Assembly: GCF_000255655.1 (NCBI RefSeq)
Contig: NZ_JH636434.1
Span: 3,052,716 to 3,116,715, forward strand
From: Schlesneria paludicola DSM 18645
Lineage (GTDB): Bacteria > Planctomycetota > Planctomycetia > Planctomycetales > Planctomycetaceae
Reading direction: 5' to 3'
Length of the DNA: 64,000 nt
Part shown: piece by piece, positions 7,587-16,632 of the stretch
Layout: each line of letters starts with the position of its first letter
How positions within the stretch are numbered: position 1 is the first letter of the stretch
Translations under genes and position numbers: made by a program
The notes under the pieces: model-generated
What the model was told of the DNA's origin: nothing
The model's database searches: none
What the model saw: the letters and a program-made list of their open reading frames with translations, nothing else

Positions 7587-10500
7587 TTACGCACCATCAC
7601 TCAATGCTGGACAATATACAGGTATGAACACAGACCTAGTAGCGACCTCAGCACTACGAATCACAACAGTGGTACTAACAACGACTACAGTAGTTATCAT
7701 ACCACACACATAAGCCGCTCTACTTGGGTAACCTACCCGAATCGGCGCCGGAACTGGAAGCCTGATTGGAACCGGGAGCGGGTCTGGAAATTTTCGATAT
7801 TTGTCGCCGCGACACTTTTTTACAAGAAGTGCCCAGCACTTGGCGATCCCCACATTTGCTTGTTCGAGCATTGAAATATGATTATTGTACGCCTTAGGAT
7901 TATTTATCTTTAAGTTATGCTGATCCTCCGCAAGTTCCGCAGCACGCACAACTGCATGAGTTATCCACAACTGAAGCTTCGCAGCCAAGAGCCCGCAATT
8001 GTCCTCTTTTTCACAAGCAACGGTCCCATGAGTATGGTCCTTGTAATCAGGATCGCCCTTTTTCTTTACTGGGGGCCGCTTATAATCCCATGGCCGGCAT
8101 CCCTCTAGGCCCAGCGGGTCAACCGCCGATACTGGATTGCTAGAGACATATTCATATAGGGCGAGTCCCTCCGAATAACCAATCGGATCGCGTTGGCACC
8201 AAGTGCCACAGGTGGAATTATAGACGCGATTTCGCACCATGGAAAGCTGCGTTCCGCCGTCGTAGCGGTAGCCGCCAAAGAGCGTTTCCCAGTCGAAACT
8301 GCTTCCGGAGCGAGCACCGAAGCTTCCCGTTAGAAATGTTGGATTTCCGTAGCTGGAGTATGTAAATCGCTCTTGCGGGACACCCGACGTATCGACGACG
8401 GCCGTGACATTGAAGTTCGCATCCTGGAGTGCGTAGAGTCTTTCAGAGCCTCGATCACGTAGGATCAGGTCGTCGATGTATCGGCTACCCCACACGAATT
8501 GTCGGTCCGCGGTTGTCGCAGTCCCAACTCGCTCTTCGACACAACGCCAGTCATCCGTAAAGTAGGAATGGCGCGTTTCCGAGAGCGTGCCACTCGTGTA
8601 ACTCTGGATGACCGTTCGGAAATTCCGTCCGTCGTACTGGTTTTGCTGGACAATTTGGCCCGTTGGCGCATCCACCAATTTGACGAGGCGGTTCCAGGCG
8701 TCATAAGTCGCGGTATAGCCTGTCGCCGGTGCTGCTGGCTTTGGAATGGTCGTCATGTTTCCGACGGCGTCGTAGGCCGGAGTCGCCCAGGTCGCTCCAA
8801 CGGACGCGGCGATCGCCGTCATCTCATTCGCGGCATTCACTGTTCTTGTTTGATTGAGATTCGTCGCGCCTGCGGCTTTGGTGACGTAATTCGGCCAATT
8901 CCCGAGCGCGTCCAGCGTGAATGCCTCTTCTGTAGCTGGTGTGCCAGAAATCGTCGAACCAGATAGCGTCCCCACTTTCGTGGTGCTCAGTCGATGGAGG
9001 CCGTCGTAGGTGTAGGCCTCGTCCTTCGTGTTCGTGGCGTAAATTGACGAGTCGATGTCCTTGAAAACTCGACGGCTTGCGTAGTCGTAGCCGTAACGAA
9101 ATCGATCGGCATCCGCAGTTGTTCCGGATCCCTTCCAATAGTGGTCGACCACACGACCGAATCGGTCACGCCCGGCGTAGGTACCGGCCGTGCCTTGGAA
9201 ATAATCCAGCTTCAGCGAGGGCTCGGGCAGCGTCACAGATGCGAGCGTAGAACCTGCACCATTGTAGTCATACTGCGCGAAGATCGTTCCAAGAGTGTTG
9301 GTCTCTGAGATCGTGCGAACCTGATTCAGGACATCATAGGGATTCCCCGCAGGGCCAAAGTCATGATAGATAATCCGCCCGTTGGGATAGGTGATCCATT
9401 GCCGACGATACTGTTTATTGTAGACAGAACCCGCTGTGTTATTGTTGTTGACGTACTGCACTTTGGGGGTCGTGGATGTATTGACGGCACCGCTGTGCGA
9501 CTGGTACGTCACCGCGATCTGATCCATCTCGTCCAGAGTGAACTGCACCTCATTGACGATCGTACCTGCCCCCGCGGCGTTCGCGTAACTGGTGAGCTTC
9601 TGGAGACGACGCAAATTGTCGTACGTTCGACCAATCGAACGGACGCTTCCGTCGACCCCCGAACCCAAGGTCGAGACGGACTGCATTGACGGAAGTCGAG
9701 TAGTCGCATACGAATACCCAATCACCGTACCGCGCTGATCCGTTCGCTGATTAAGACTCCCATCGACGTTGTAGGCCAATTTGACTTGATCGCTGCCGGA
9801 CGACGTCGTATCAGAGGAGTCTGGATAGATGGAATTCGTCGTTCGATCAGCGCTGACCGCATCTTCATACAGATAGGTTGTGACCTGATTATCTGCCAGA
9901 TTTCCGTCCGCATTGGGGTCCATCGCGATCAATTGCTTGAGGCGATTGGGGCCGTCATAAATCCATTTTGTGACCTGGTCCTTGGACGGATCGGTTGAGT
10001 CGCCAGTTCCGGATTCTGTCGACGCATTGAAATTGCTGAAATTGGCCGCGAGATATGTGATGCGTCCCAGTCGATCGGAAAAACGCTTATTCGTGATTCC
10101 AGCGGGATCGATCTCACTTTCGGTGAGACCCGAATCTGCGTTGTAGATCATCCGCGAAACGAGCGAGGTATTGCTTGAGGTCGTCGGTTCCGTGGACGGT
10201 CGACTCGGCTTCGACGCAGACTTCCACTGTCCCGCTCCTGCCGCCGTGTCGCCGGACCCAAAATCCGCTGATGTGGTCAACCGGCCCACCGAGTCAAACC
10301 ATTGAAACACCGTCTGACGAACGTAATCGTTGTTGTTCGTCAGATTAATACCTTTTGACGAGCCAGCCAGATCGTCGTGATTGTCTTCGAAGTGATTGGC
10401 TTCAGTCGTGTTTCCGTTAGCATCGAGAGTTTCGTGGTCGAGTGTTAGAACCCCAGAATCCCCACCGCTCATCGATCCCAAAGACGGTTTCGGAATCGGG

Positions 10501-12848
10501 GCGTTGTAGTTAAAGGCGCCTGATGTGAATGGAGTTGATTTCAGGGCGATGACGGTTCGATGCTGGTAGGCACGCCCCGCGCCGTCGTAGGCGATTTCCG
10601 TCCCCTTGGCGTACTCGATCCCGGTGGCGACGAGTTGATCATTTCGGTCAAAGTAGTTTCTGCGAGAGAGATGATTGGTCCCAACTCCCGTCGATGCAAT
10701 AATTTTAAATTTCTTCGCTTGAAAGACTCGGCCAAGGTCGTCGTAGAGCGTATCGACTTGAGTTCGACGATTGGCCGAAGTCGATGCGGCATACGCGCTG
10801 TATCCGTCACCCGTTAACACAGTGGACCAGGTCGGAGCTGCATCGAACAACGCGGCCGTCGTCGTTCTTCCAAGCCAATCGACGTCTTTGACCGGATAGG
10901 GGCCGATCGGCGTTTCCGTAGAACTGCTGACGTAGAATGGTTCGATGCCGCGCAGATCCCCTCGATACGTCCTGTAGTAATTGGCGCCCGTGTAATCCGA
11001 GCTTCCCGTGCCGAAAAACTTCCGCCCCTTCGTGACGTGCCCATCCCCCACCCCGCCTCCGTCATAGACGACCTGGCTTCTGGTGCGGAGAGTCGGATAG
11101 GCGTTGTAGCTGTCCGTCATATCGTGGCTGTTTGCGGATGAATCACCGCTCACGCCGGTATTGACTTGCGTGACACGATCCAGAGCGTCGTAGACAAGTT
11201 GCGTAACCTGCTCGACGCGATTGCTAGAGGTTGAGCCCTTGATCACGTCAATGCCATACTGCAATCGCCCCAGTGAGTCGTACTGGACAATGCTCCGGTA
11301 GAAATCGGAACCCAACGTCCCGCTGCCTGAGGGCGGAATCGTCGCGTAGCTGTCGACCGAGGAAAGTCGACCGACCGCGTCATACGTTGTACGACTCCAG
11401 TTGACGTAGTCGCTCTGGGTGGGAGCTGTCGAAAACCCAGTCGGAACCCCAGACGACGTGGAAATTGTCGAAAATGGAATTCTCAGTCGACACCGATCTG
11501 TCACCTGACCGCCAGCATTATATTGTGTCACACGGATCGGAAGATCACATTTACTGGATGTACTGTTCCAGTACGGGAACTGAATCGTTTGAGAATTCGA
11601 ATAGGCTGCGAAGTGTGTCGCTCCACTGACATCCGTGATTTGTGTCGACCGCCCCTGCGCGTCGTAGTACCGCTTTTGGGTCAGGGCCAGCGGAGGCGGC
11701 AACGAACCACTCCGTGTTGGCATGTTCGCATCCGCGCCTCCGAACGTGACGGGATCCCAGTTTCCCGCAGATCCGCTCGTGATCTCACTTCCGGGGCTTG
11801 CCGGATTTACGTCGATCGCGGAATACGCCAATCGGCCCGTCTTCGGGTTGTAACTGTAGTAGTCGATATAGCCTTCACCGTCCTGGGTCCATCGCAAGCG
11901 GCCAAGATTGTCGAAATAGTCGCTCGTCGTTGTGGCGACACCCGAGCCATTTTGTGACGTCGAGACCGTGGGCCAGGTCGTCGTCCGCGTCTTCATCTGT
12001 TGATGTGCGGTATCGTAAAACGTGTAGCTATAAGCCCGCAGCTTTCCACTGGATCGGGAAGTTGTCTGGGTCGGGTAGGCGTAGCTGGCAGTGATCAGAT
12101 AAGGATTGGTCGCGTCACCATAGTCCTTGGCCGCAACATAATATCGGGTCCCTGCCGATCCATTCTGCACGAAGGAATCGGTGCGTTGGAAATTCGAATT
12201 GTATGAGTGAGTGCTAATCAGTCCGGAATTCGAATTGAGCGTACTGGTATCATTCGCCCAACTGGTGCCATCGTACGGATGCAGGAACGTTCTCAGGTTG
12301 GCCGCAGTTGTGATCCCCGTGTGCGCGCTGGGATATCGATGCGCGCCCGTCAAGTACGAGGAACTGGTGGAGCTGTCCGTCATGGTCCAGGATTCACACC
12401 AGTACTTCGGTGAGCTGATGGGATTCTGAATGAATGCCTTCCGCAGTAGTCGGCCAGTGAACTCAAGTCCGTAAACAGTACGTGAAATCGCGACGCCATT
12501 AGAATCTTGTGTGTCTTCAATGACGATGTGATTCACGCCATTCGCGCCACCCTGGCTGACCCGAGAGGTATAAAAGTATTTCTTCGTCAACGAACCGGTG
12601 GAATTGCAAGATCCGCAACCGCGAGTGGTTTCGCTCGCAACGCAATTGTATTCATTGGATTCGCCGCCTCCGTAGGTGGCGTTCAGGTCTTCACCAGCTG
12701 CAAAGGGGGTGTTGATAGAAGATGTGGACACACTGCTGCTGTAGTACGTGAAGCTTCGATCGGCGAACGAATTGACCTTGGGTGTCCCTGAGAGATCCGA
12801 CAGCGTCATGACGCCTTCTGGCGCGCTGAGCGACAGAGTCGACATCAT
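7587..12848 (-). CDS. Rhs/YD-repeat protein with variable C-terminal tail (putative polymorphic toxin)
   Basis: From the ATG pair at 12,848 the product is about 1,750 residues. The frame stays open to 13,178, but that extra part is read out of RAYT sequence and is not credible protein. Many YD repeats are visible (YDALDRVTQV, YDGAGRAYQH, YDNLRRLQKL). They are followed by the hallmark core ending RDPIGYSEGLALYEYVSSNP and DPLGLEG. After DPLGL comes a unique tail of about 171 residues. It contains a Cys/His-containing helical segment (NNPKAYNNHISMLEQANVG), a proline-rich linker and a hydrophobic stretch near the end. No known nuclease or deaminase motif is seen in it. There is no signal peptide or export domain, and the 5' end abuts the RAYT cassette, so the N-terminus is probably lost. 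The ankyrin gene follows directly. Confidence 0.9.
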   Translation of the reverse strand: MMSTLSLSAPEGVMTLSDLSGTPKVNSFADRSFTYYSSSVSTSSINTPFAAGEDLNATYGGGESNEYNCVASETTRGCGSCNSTGSLTKKYFYTSRVSQGGANGVNHIVIEDTQDSNGVAISRTVYGLEFTGRLLRKAFIQNPISSPKYWCESWTMTDSSTSSSYLTGAHRYPSAHTGITTAANLRTFLHPYDGTSWANDTSTLNSNSGLISTHSYNSNFQRTDSFVQNGSAGTRYYVAAKDYGDATNPYLITASYAYPTQTTSRSSGKLRAYSYTFYDTAHQQMKTRTTTWPTVSTSQNGSGVATTTSDYFDNLGRLRWTQDGEGYIDYYSYNPKTGRLAYSAIDVNPASPGSEITSGSAGNWDPVTFGGADANMPTRSGSLPPPLALTQKRYYDAQGRSTQITDVSGATHFAAYSNSQTIQFPYWNSTSSKCDLPIRVTQYNAGGQVTDRCRLRIPFSTISTSSGVPTGFSTAPTQSDYVNWSRTTYDAVGRLSSVDSYATIPPSGSGTLGSDFYRSIVQYDSLGRLQYGIDVIKGSTSSNRVEQVTQLVYDALDRVTQVNTGVSGDSSANSHDMTDSYNAYPTLRTRSQVVYDGGGVGDGHVTKGRKFFGTGSSDYTGANYYRTYRGDLRGIEPFYVSSSTETPIGPYPVKDVDWLGRTTTAALFDAAPTWSTVLTGDGYSAYAASTSANRRTQVDTLYDDLGRVFQAKKFKIIASTGVGTNHLSRRNYFDRNDQLVATGIEYAKGTEIAYDGAGRAYQHRTVIALKSTPFTSGAFNYNAPIPKPSLGSMSGGDSGVLTLDHETLDANGNTTEANHFEDNHDDLAGSSKGINLTNNNDYVRQTVFQWFDSVGRLTTSADFGSGDTAAGAGQWKSASKPSRPSTEPTTSSNTSLVSRMIYNADSGLTESEIDPAGITNKRFSDRLGRITYLAANFSNFNASTESGTGDSTDPSKDQVTKWIYDGPNRLKQLIAMDPNADGNLADNQVTTYLYEDAVSADRTTNSIYPDSSDTTSSGSDQVKLAYNVDGSLNQRTDQRGTVIGYSYATTRLPSMQSVSTLGSGVDGSVRSIGRTYDNLRRLQKLTSYANAAGAGTIVNEVQFTLDEMDQIAVTYQSHSGAVNTSTTPKVQYVNNNNTAGSVYNKQYRRQWITYPNGRIIYHDFGPAGNPYDVLNQVRTISETNTLGTIFAQYDYNGAGSTLASVTLPEPSLKLDYFQGTAGTYAGRDRFGRVVDHYWKGSGTTADADRFRYGYDYASRRVFKDIDSSIYATNTKDEAYTYDGLHRLSTTKVGTLSGSTISGTPATEEAFTLDALGNWPNYVTKAAGATNLNQTRTVNAANEMTAIAASVGATWATPAYDAVGNMTTIPKPAAPATGYTATYDAWNRLVKLVDAPTGQIVQQNQYDGRNFRTVIQSYTSGTLSETRHSYFTDDWRCVEERVGTATTADRQFVWGSRYIDDLILRDRGSERLYALQDANFNVTAVVDTSGVPQERFTYSSYGNPTFLTGSFGARSGSSFDWETLFGGYRYDGGTQLSMVRNRVYNSTCGTWCQRDPIGYSEGLALYEYVSSNPVSAVDPLGLEGCRPWDYKRPPVKKKGDPDYKDHTHGTVACEKEDNCGLLAAKLQLWITHAVVRAAELAEDQHNLKINNPKAYNNHISMLEQANVGIAKCWALLVKKCRGDKYRKFPDPLPVPIRLPVPAPIRVGYPSRAAYVCGMITTVVVVSTTVVIRSAEVATRSVFIPVYCPALSDGA

Positions 12849-12867
12849 CCGTTGGATGTCGGCATGT

Positions 12868-13668
12868 TCGGGCAAATCAAAGGGGTCAGGACTCAATGTT
12901 GGTGTTTTGGTCGTCGATTTCTGGAAAGTGGATTCTCTGTCGACCTGGATTTTTGAGTGTCGAGGCCAAGCCCAGTCGTGCAGCGGTCTATTTGATCCAT
13001 TCGAGTGATCTGTGTGGGTTGACTTTCTGAGCGGATTTGCGGATGGCAGAAAGTTCTTGCTCCGCAAAAGGCTCGTTGACTCGATTGACGCAATTGGGGG
13101 ACCGGGGGATTGGCCACGCCGACAGCAATGGCGGACCGGGGTCAGTCGGTTGCGTCCATCGCCAAAGTGCCCCCCCATCTCGAGTCTTCCGCTTGCTTAA
13201 CAAGCCCGGCTCGAACGGCATTGCGCTCGACGTAACGGCAAACAGCCAGAAAATGCGCATCATCCTGAATTGGAAAGCTTTTAAATCGTGCCTGGTAAAC
13301 ATGCCCTTCACCCGAGGTGTGGTAATGAGCCCGGTAACGCATCGTGTGCGTCGCGGTGATCCAGCGCATGACCCGACTTAGCTCACCATCAGCGTTCGGG
13401 CGCAAGGCAAGATGCCAATGATTGGGCATTAGCTGGAAGCAAAAGAGTGTCACATCATAAAAAGCTAACCCTTCCGCAAGAACTCGCTCAAATGCGGCAA
13501 TGTCCTCGGGCTTATGGAAAATCTCCTGCCGTCCATTGCCTCGGTTCAAGGTATGGTACAATCCGCCGGCTTCATCGGCTCGTGGTGGTTGTGTCATGCA
13601 GGACAAGATCACATCCCGCCTAACAGGATTCAATGAGTCCTGACCCCTTTGATTTTCCTGATTTGCCC
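12868..13668 (-). mobile_element. RAYT cassette flanked by inverted CTGACCCC repeats
   Basis: The RAYT frame lies between two inverted copies of a REP-like sequence. On the left, about 12,868-12,898 contains AAATCAAAGGGGTCAGGACT. On the right, about 13,631-13,668 contains AGTCCTGACCCCTTTGATTT. The right copy has a few extra bases before TTTGCCC. The same motif also marks the left edge of the first duplicated segment at about 5011-5034. Inverted REP copies on both sides are the usual arrangement for REP-associated tyrosine transposases. Confidence 0.8.
12988..13597 (-). pseudogene. REP-associated tyrosine transposase (RAYT), frameshifted
   Basis: The N-terminal part, from the ATG at 13,597, has the Y1/IS200-like signature of RAYTs. 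PPRADEAGGLYHTLNRGN is followed by the HUH-type motif in FQLMPNHWHLALRP, and then by GEGHVYQARFKSFPIQDD and VERNAVRAGLV with the catalytic region. At a run of seven G (complement of 13,170-13,176) the frame breaks. With six G it would continue as LWRWTQPTDPGPPLLSAWPI and on to a TAG at 12,988. This gives the normal RAYT C-terminus and a length of about 200 residues. The change is a single-base homopolymer expansion and could be mutation, sequencing error or slippage. RAYTs are thought to mobilise palindromic REP sequences, which are abundant here. Confidence 0.88.
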
Positions 13669-14582
13669 GACCTTTTTCAGCGTGACCGATGGAGGATTGT
13701 AGGGTATGCTAGATTGTCGAACTGCGGTAGGCTCCTGATGTGATTTGGCGATCGAATTCCTTTTGCGTATCAAAACGATGCCCGCATACACCACCATTTC
13801 ATGGGAATTCGCGAAACGTGACCGCGAAGGGCTCGTCTCTCGGTTTTACGCAGCGTTGATTGACGAAAGTATCTCATTTGATGGAGTCTTTCCTTGGGGC
13901 TGCGATGAAAAGATGCCATTCGAAGAAATTGTTTCCTGGAATCAAATGAAACTCGACGGTGATTTCACCATCGGATTCACACAGGACGTATCGCACGATT
14001 ATCGCCAAATCTTGATGCGAGTAATGCCATTTTCTGAGTGCCGCATTTTCCTTGTGAATTCAAAAGCCAACATTGAATTCAACTGTATTGTTCCCGAAGA
14101 CGAGATTACAGTTGAGAATTGCGAACCATTATTGAAGGGGTGTCTTCGGACTTGGTTCCACCTTCCGGTATTGGCAATCGAGACGTATGGCGAAATCGGT
14201 GCCAATGTCGGCTCCAAGAGAATCAGTTCCGGGCAACCGCCATCTGCTTCGCTGTTTGCGATAGTCGATCGTGAATGTCATACATATGAAAGTGACCCAG
14301 AATTCGATCAAACACTTTTGGGGAGAGGATGTCTCTTAAGGCGAAAGGGTTCATCGATAGGCGATCACTAATTGTGAGCGTGCCGAAAGACGAACATTTT
14401 TTTGGCAACAACAGGCTGACGAAAGCGGTAATGAGATTGGATCTCTGTGATTGCAGCCGTACGATCCGGTTGCAGAAAATCAAGTCTTTATGCCTTTTTT
14501 GAAGTACTGCTTGAACTGAGATGGTGGAACCCGCTGGTCGAACGCAAACGTCAATATGTCGATGGGACGCTGCACTTTACTA
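13660..14582 (+). repeat. Segmental duplication, copy 2
   Basis: This is nearly identical to 5026-5947 in the same orientation, with scattered substitutions and one extra T in a T-run near 14,400. It starts immediately beside the RAYT cassette, so the Rhs/ankyrin/RAYT block lies between two direct repeats. Confidence 0.9.
13778..14371 (+). CDS. Hypothetical protein, duplicated (copy 2)
   Basis: This is the paralogue of the gene at 5144-5737, with the same length and start options (ATG at 13,778 or TTG at 13,745). Differences include Lys to Glu in KANIEF, Gln to Lys in EPLLKG and Met to Lys in GSKRISS. Both copies remain open. It has no recognisable domain, signal peptide or membrane segment. 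Downstream, 14,383-14,700 holds the rest of the duplicated segment and an 84-codon frame that I do not consider a gene. Confidence 0.7.
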   Translation: MPAYTTISWEFAKRDREGLVSRFYAALIDESISFDGVFPWGCDEKMPFEEIVSWNQMKLDGDFTIGFTQDVSHDYRQILMRVMPFSECRIFLVNSKANIEFNCIVPEDEITVENCEPLLKGCLRTWFHLPVLAIETYGEIGANVGSKRISSGQPPSASLFAIVDRECHTYESDPEFDQTLLGRGCLLRRKGSSIGDH

Positions 14583-14711
14583 AACACGAGCGAAGTGCGT
14601 TGATAGCTCAAAGCCGAGGTGACAGGATCCAAACTCTTACTTTGGCGATGTCAGACGCGAGCGTACTTCGATCACGCGCATTTTCGGCGAAACGGCCCTA
14701 GATGGGTGACG

Positions 14712-14758
14712 AAAAGGTGTCAGGAACCAATATCCATTAATGGTTCCTGACACCTTTT
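14712..14758. repeat. Family A palindrome (complete)
   Basis: This is the best-preserved copy: AAAAGGTGTCAGGAACC and its exact complement GGTTCCTGACACCTTTT surround a short loop with TATCCATTA. The right-hand T-run gives it terminator-like form between the duplicated gene and the convergent LRR gene. Confidence 0.85.
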
Positions 14759-14777
14759 GCAGTCCTTCCTTTAGGCT

Positions 14778-15656
14778 TTACTCTCTCCGGTTAAAATCTG
14801 GGCATGGAGAACTCCATGCCTCGCCAAATTCTTCGCGTGCATGTGAGTAATGACGCCGGTTCATGAAGCTAACTCGTTCTAGTTGCATATCCAAAAGAGG
14901 CCGCAAATCTCCATCTAGGATCTTTGTCGAGCCGTAAAACCACACTGCTTTCAGCTCCGACAATGCACAAAGTGGCTGCAGGGACGCAATACCGCCGCAA
15001 TCTGGAAGGCCGAGCCTCCGTAATTTATGTAGCTTGGATATTTCTCCTATCGACTTAATTAGCCGGCATCTGTTGATAACCAGCTCCTCGAGTTCTGTTA
15101 AGGCTTCAAGACCACGCAAGGATGTCAGACGTTTTAAATTACCTAAACGCAGGTAATATAGAGACTTTAGGGTGCGCAATCCTTCAATATTCTCAACTGA
15201 AGCGCTCAAGAGATCTAAGCTTTTAAGTTTTGTCAACTGCCCCAATTTTAACGCATCTTTTCCTGTATAATTGTCCAGAAACAATTTCTTCAATGAAACG
15301 CAATCAAAAAGCGAAGACGCTTTTTCTCGCCATTCCAATGAACATGTCTCAAGTTCTGGAAATTCCGAAAACCTGATTTCCGACTTACAGTATGTTAAAA
15401 CTCCAAGTTTCTTTAACGAGTGCAATACGTGAATGGGCTCTACTGATTCAATCCTCATATCAAGAATGCTAAACGCCAGTAACTGGGGTAGTCGCGATAA
15501 AAACGCAAGATCTGACCCACACCACCCATTTCCATGATTCAATTCCAGTTCAGCAATATTTGCATTAACAAGTTCACCAAGCATAGTTGGAGACCACATA
15601 GACGTGATCGCCGCTTTCACGCCATAAACCCCATCACTAAACTCGATTGTACCCAT
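14778..15656 (-). CDS. Leucine-rich-repeat protein, cytoplasmic type
   Basis: This is a 292-residue protein from the ATG at 15,656, with GAGAGGG about 4 bases upstream. About eight LRR units are visible, such as LTKLKSLDLLSASVENIEGL, LKSLYYLRLGNLKRLTSLRG and LHKLRRLGLPDCGGIASLQP. They are closer to the internalin-like spacing than those of the LRR at 1944. There is no signal peptide, so it is likely cytoplasmic. It sits among toxin-type genes and could be a binding or immunity protein, but only its position suggests this. Confidence 0.78.
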   Translation of the reverse strand: MGTIEFSDGVYGVKAAITSMWSPTMLGELVNANIAELELNHGNGWCGSDLAFLSRLPQLLAFSILDMRIESVEPIHVLHSLKKLGVLTYCKSEIRFSEFPELETCSLEWREKASSLFDCVSLKKLFLDNYTGKDALKLGQLTKLKSLDLLSASVENIEGLRTLKSLYYLRLGNLKRLTSLRGLEALTELEELVINRCRLIKSIGEISKLHKLRRLGLPDCGGIASLQPLCALSELKAVWFYGSTKILDGDLRPLLDMQLERVSFMNRRHYSHAREEFGEAWSSPCPDFNRRE

Positions 15657-15696
15657 TCTGCCCTCTCGCTATTGTAGTAGTAAATCAGGGAAGTGG

Positions 15697-15745
15697 AAAA
15701 GGTGTCAGGAACCGTTTATGGTCAAATCACGGTAGATTTCGACTA
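15697..15745 (+). repeat. Family A half-element with conserved tail
   Basis: AAAAGGTGTCAGGAACC is followed by TTTATGGTCAAATCACGG and AGATTTCGACTA. The same half plus tail recurs at 19,862-19,911. The decayed IS5-type copy begins exactly at the end of this tail. Confidence 0.75.
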
Positions 15746-15746
15746 C

Positions 15747-16628
15747 AGGGCATTTCATAACTGCCTCATTGTAATGAGAGCGCTGGCGAGATGAATCCAA
15801 CCGGCAAATCGGTCCAATGTGGTTTCGTATCGAATCACGGTGCGGCGAAAATTGTGAAACCAACTATGGGTTCGCTCCACGACATACCGATGGCGGTATC
15901 GCCGACACGCGCGACCGTCTTGCGTCGGAGGCTTCTTACGACTCTTGCGATGAGGACACACCAATTCGATCCCGCGTTCCTCGCTCAATCGCTGGCGCAA
16001 GGGATCGCTGTCGGCGGCTCGATCATGAATCAGATGTTCAGGAACCTTATTGGGAATCTGCAATCGATCGAGGGTGGGTTCGATCAACTTGACCTCGTCG
16101 TGATTTGCTGCGGTCACATGGATGGCAAGGGGTATCCCCCGCGAGTCCACGATGTCAACGACCTTGGTACCTTTGCCACACTTGGTATTGCCGACTCCGT
16201 CGCCCCCTTTTTCGCCCGTGCGAACCAAGCGTCCGCCGCAGCTTCCGTCCAATCGATGTCATCGCGTTTATCGAGTTCGCTCAGGAGCTCGAACCAGAGT
16301 CCATCGAAAATCCCCATTCGTGTCCATTCGTCGAATCGCCGCCAGCAGGTGCTGGGCGAGGGAAAGCTTTTGGTAACCTTGACCATTGGCAGCCTGTAAT
16401 AAGTACATACGAACTTCCTTCCAGGCAGGCTCGCGAACTGTGAAACGGTCGTCCGCCGTGCGGATGGTCCGCAGGTTCCGGAAAGAAATGAGAAATGCGA
16501 TCCCATTGTGCGTCCGAGAGATACGTGTAACCAGTCAACTCGATCTTCCGTGTGTCAGCCATGGGCGAAATTCCTTTCGCTCAGACTGGTACGCAGTTTC
16601 CTTGCCAATCGCTGTTATGAAATGTGCT
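15747..16628 (-). mobile_element. Decayed IS5/IS427-type element (second copy)
   Basis: This 882-bp relative of the element at 5949 has ends AGGGCATTTCATAAC and GTTATGAAATGTGCT, imperfect inverted repeats. The flanks are CTAC and CTAG, an eroded CTAG target duplication. The uninterrupted tail at 19,911 reads CGACTAGG, so the insertion site within the family A tail was CTAG. Confidence 0.88.
15755..16562 (-). pseudogene. IS5/IS427-type transposase, frameshifted
   Basis: OrfA starts at the ATG at 16,562 (ELTGYTYLSDAQWDRISHFF). It loses frame near 16,366, where one base is missing relative to the intact copy (CCAAAAGC against CCAAAGTGC). The remaining OrfA frame (CWRRFDEWTRMGIFDGLW) then meets a slippery AAAAAGGGGG run (complement of 16,203-16,212). 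OrfB continues to 15,755 with KGTKVVDIVDSRGIPLAIHV and YVVERTHSWFHNFRR. OrfB is intact, but the OrfA lesion should prevent a full transposase. Confidence 0.88.
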
Positions 16629-16632
16629 CTAG

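Noticed and set aside
12849-13178. Extended Rhs N-terminus from an upstream start
   Set aside because: This part is read from RAYT and REP-like sequence in another frame and has no Rhs-like composition.
14447-14701. 84-codon frame after duplicated gene copy 2
   Set aside because: In copy 1 the corresponding frame is cut by the IS5-type element, and the product shows no family features. It is not a supported gene.
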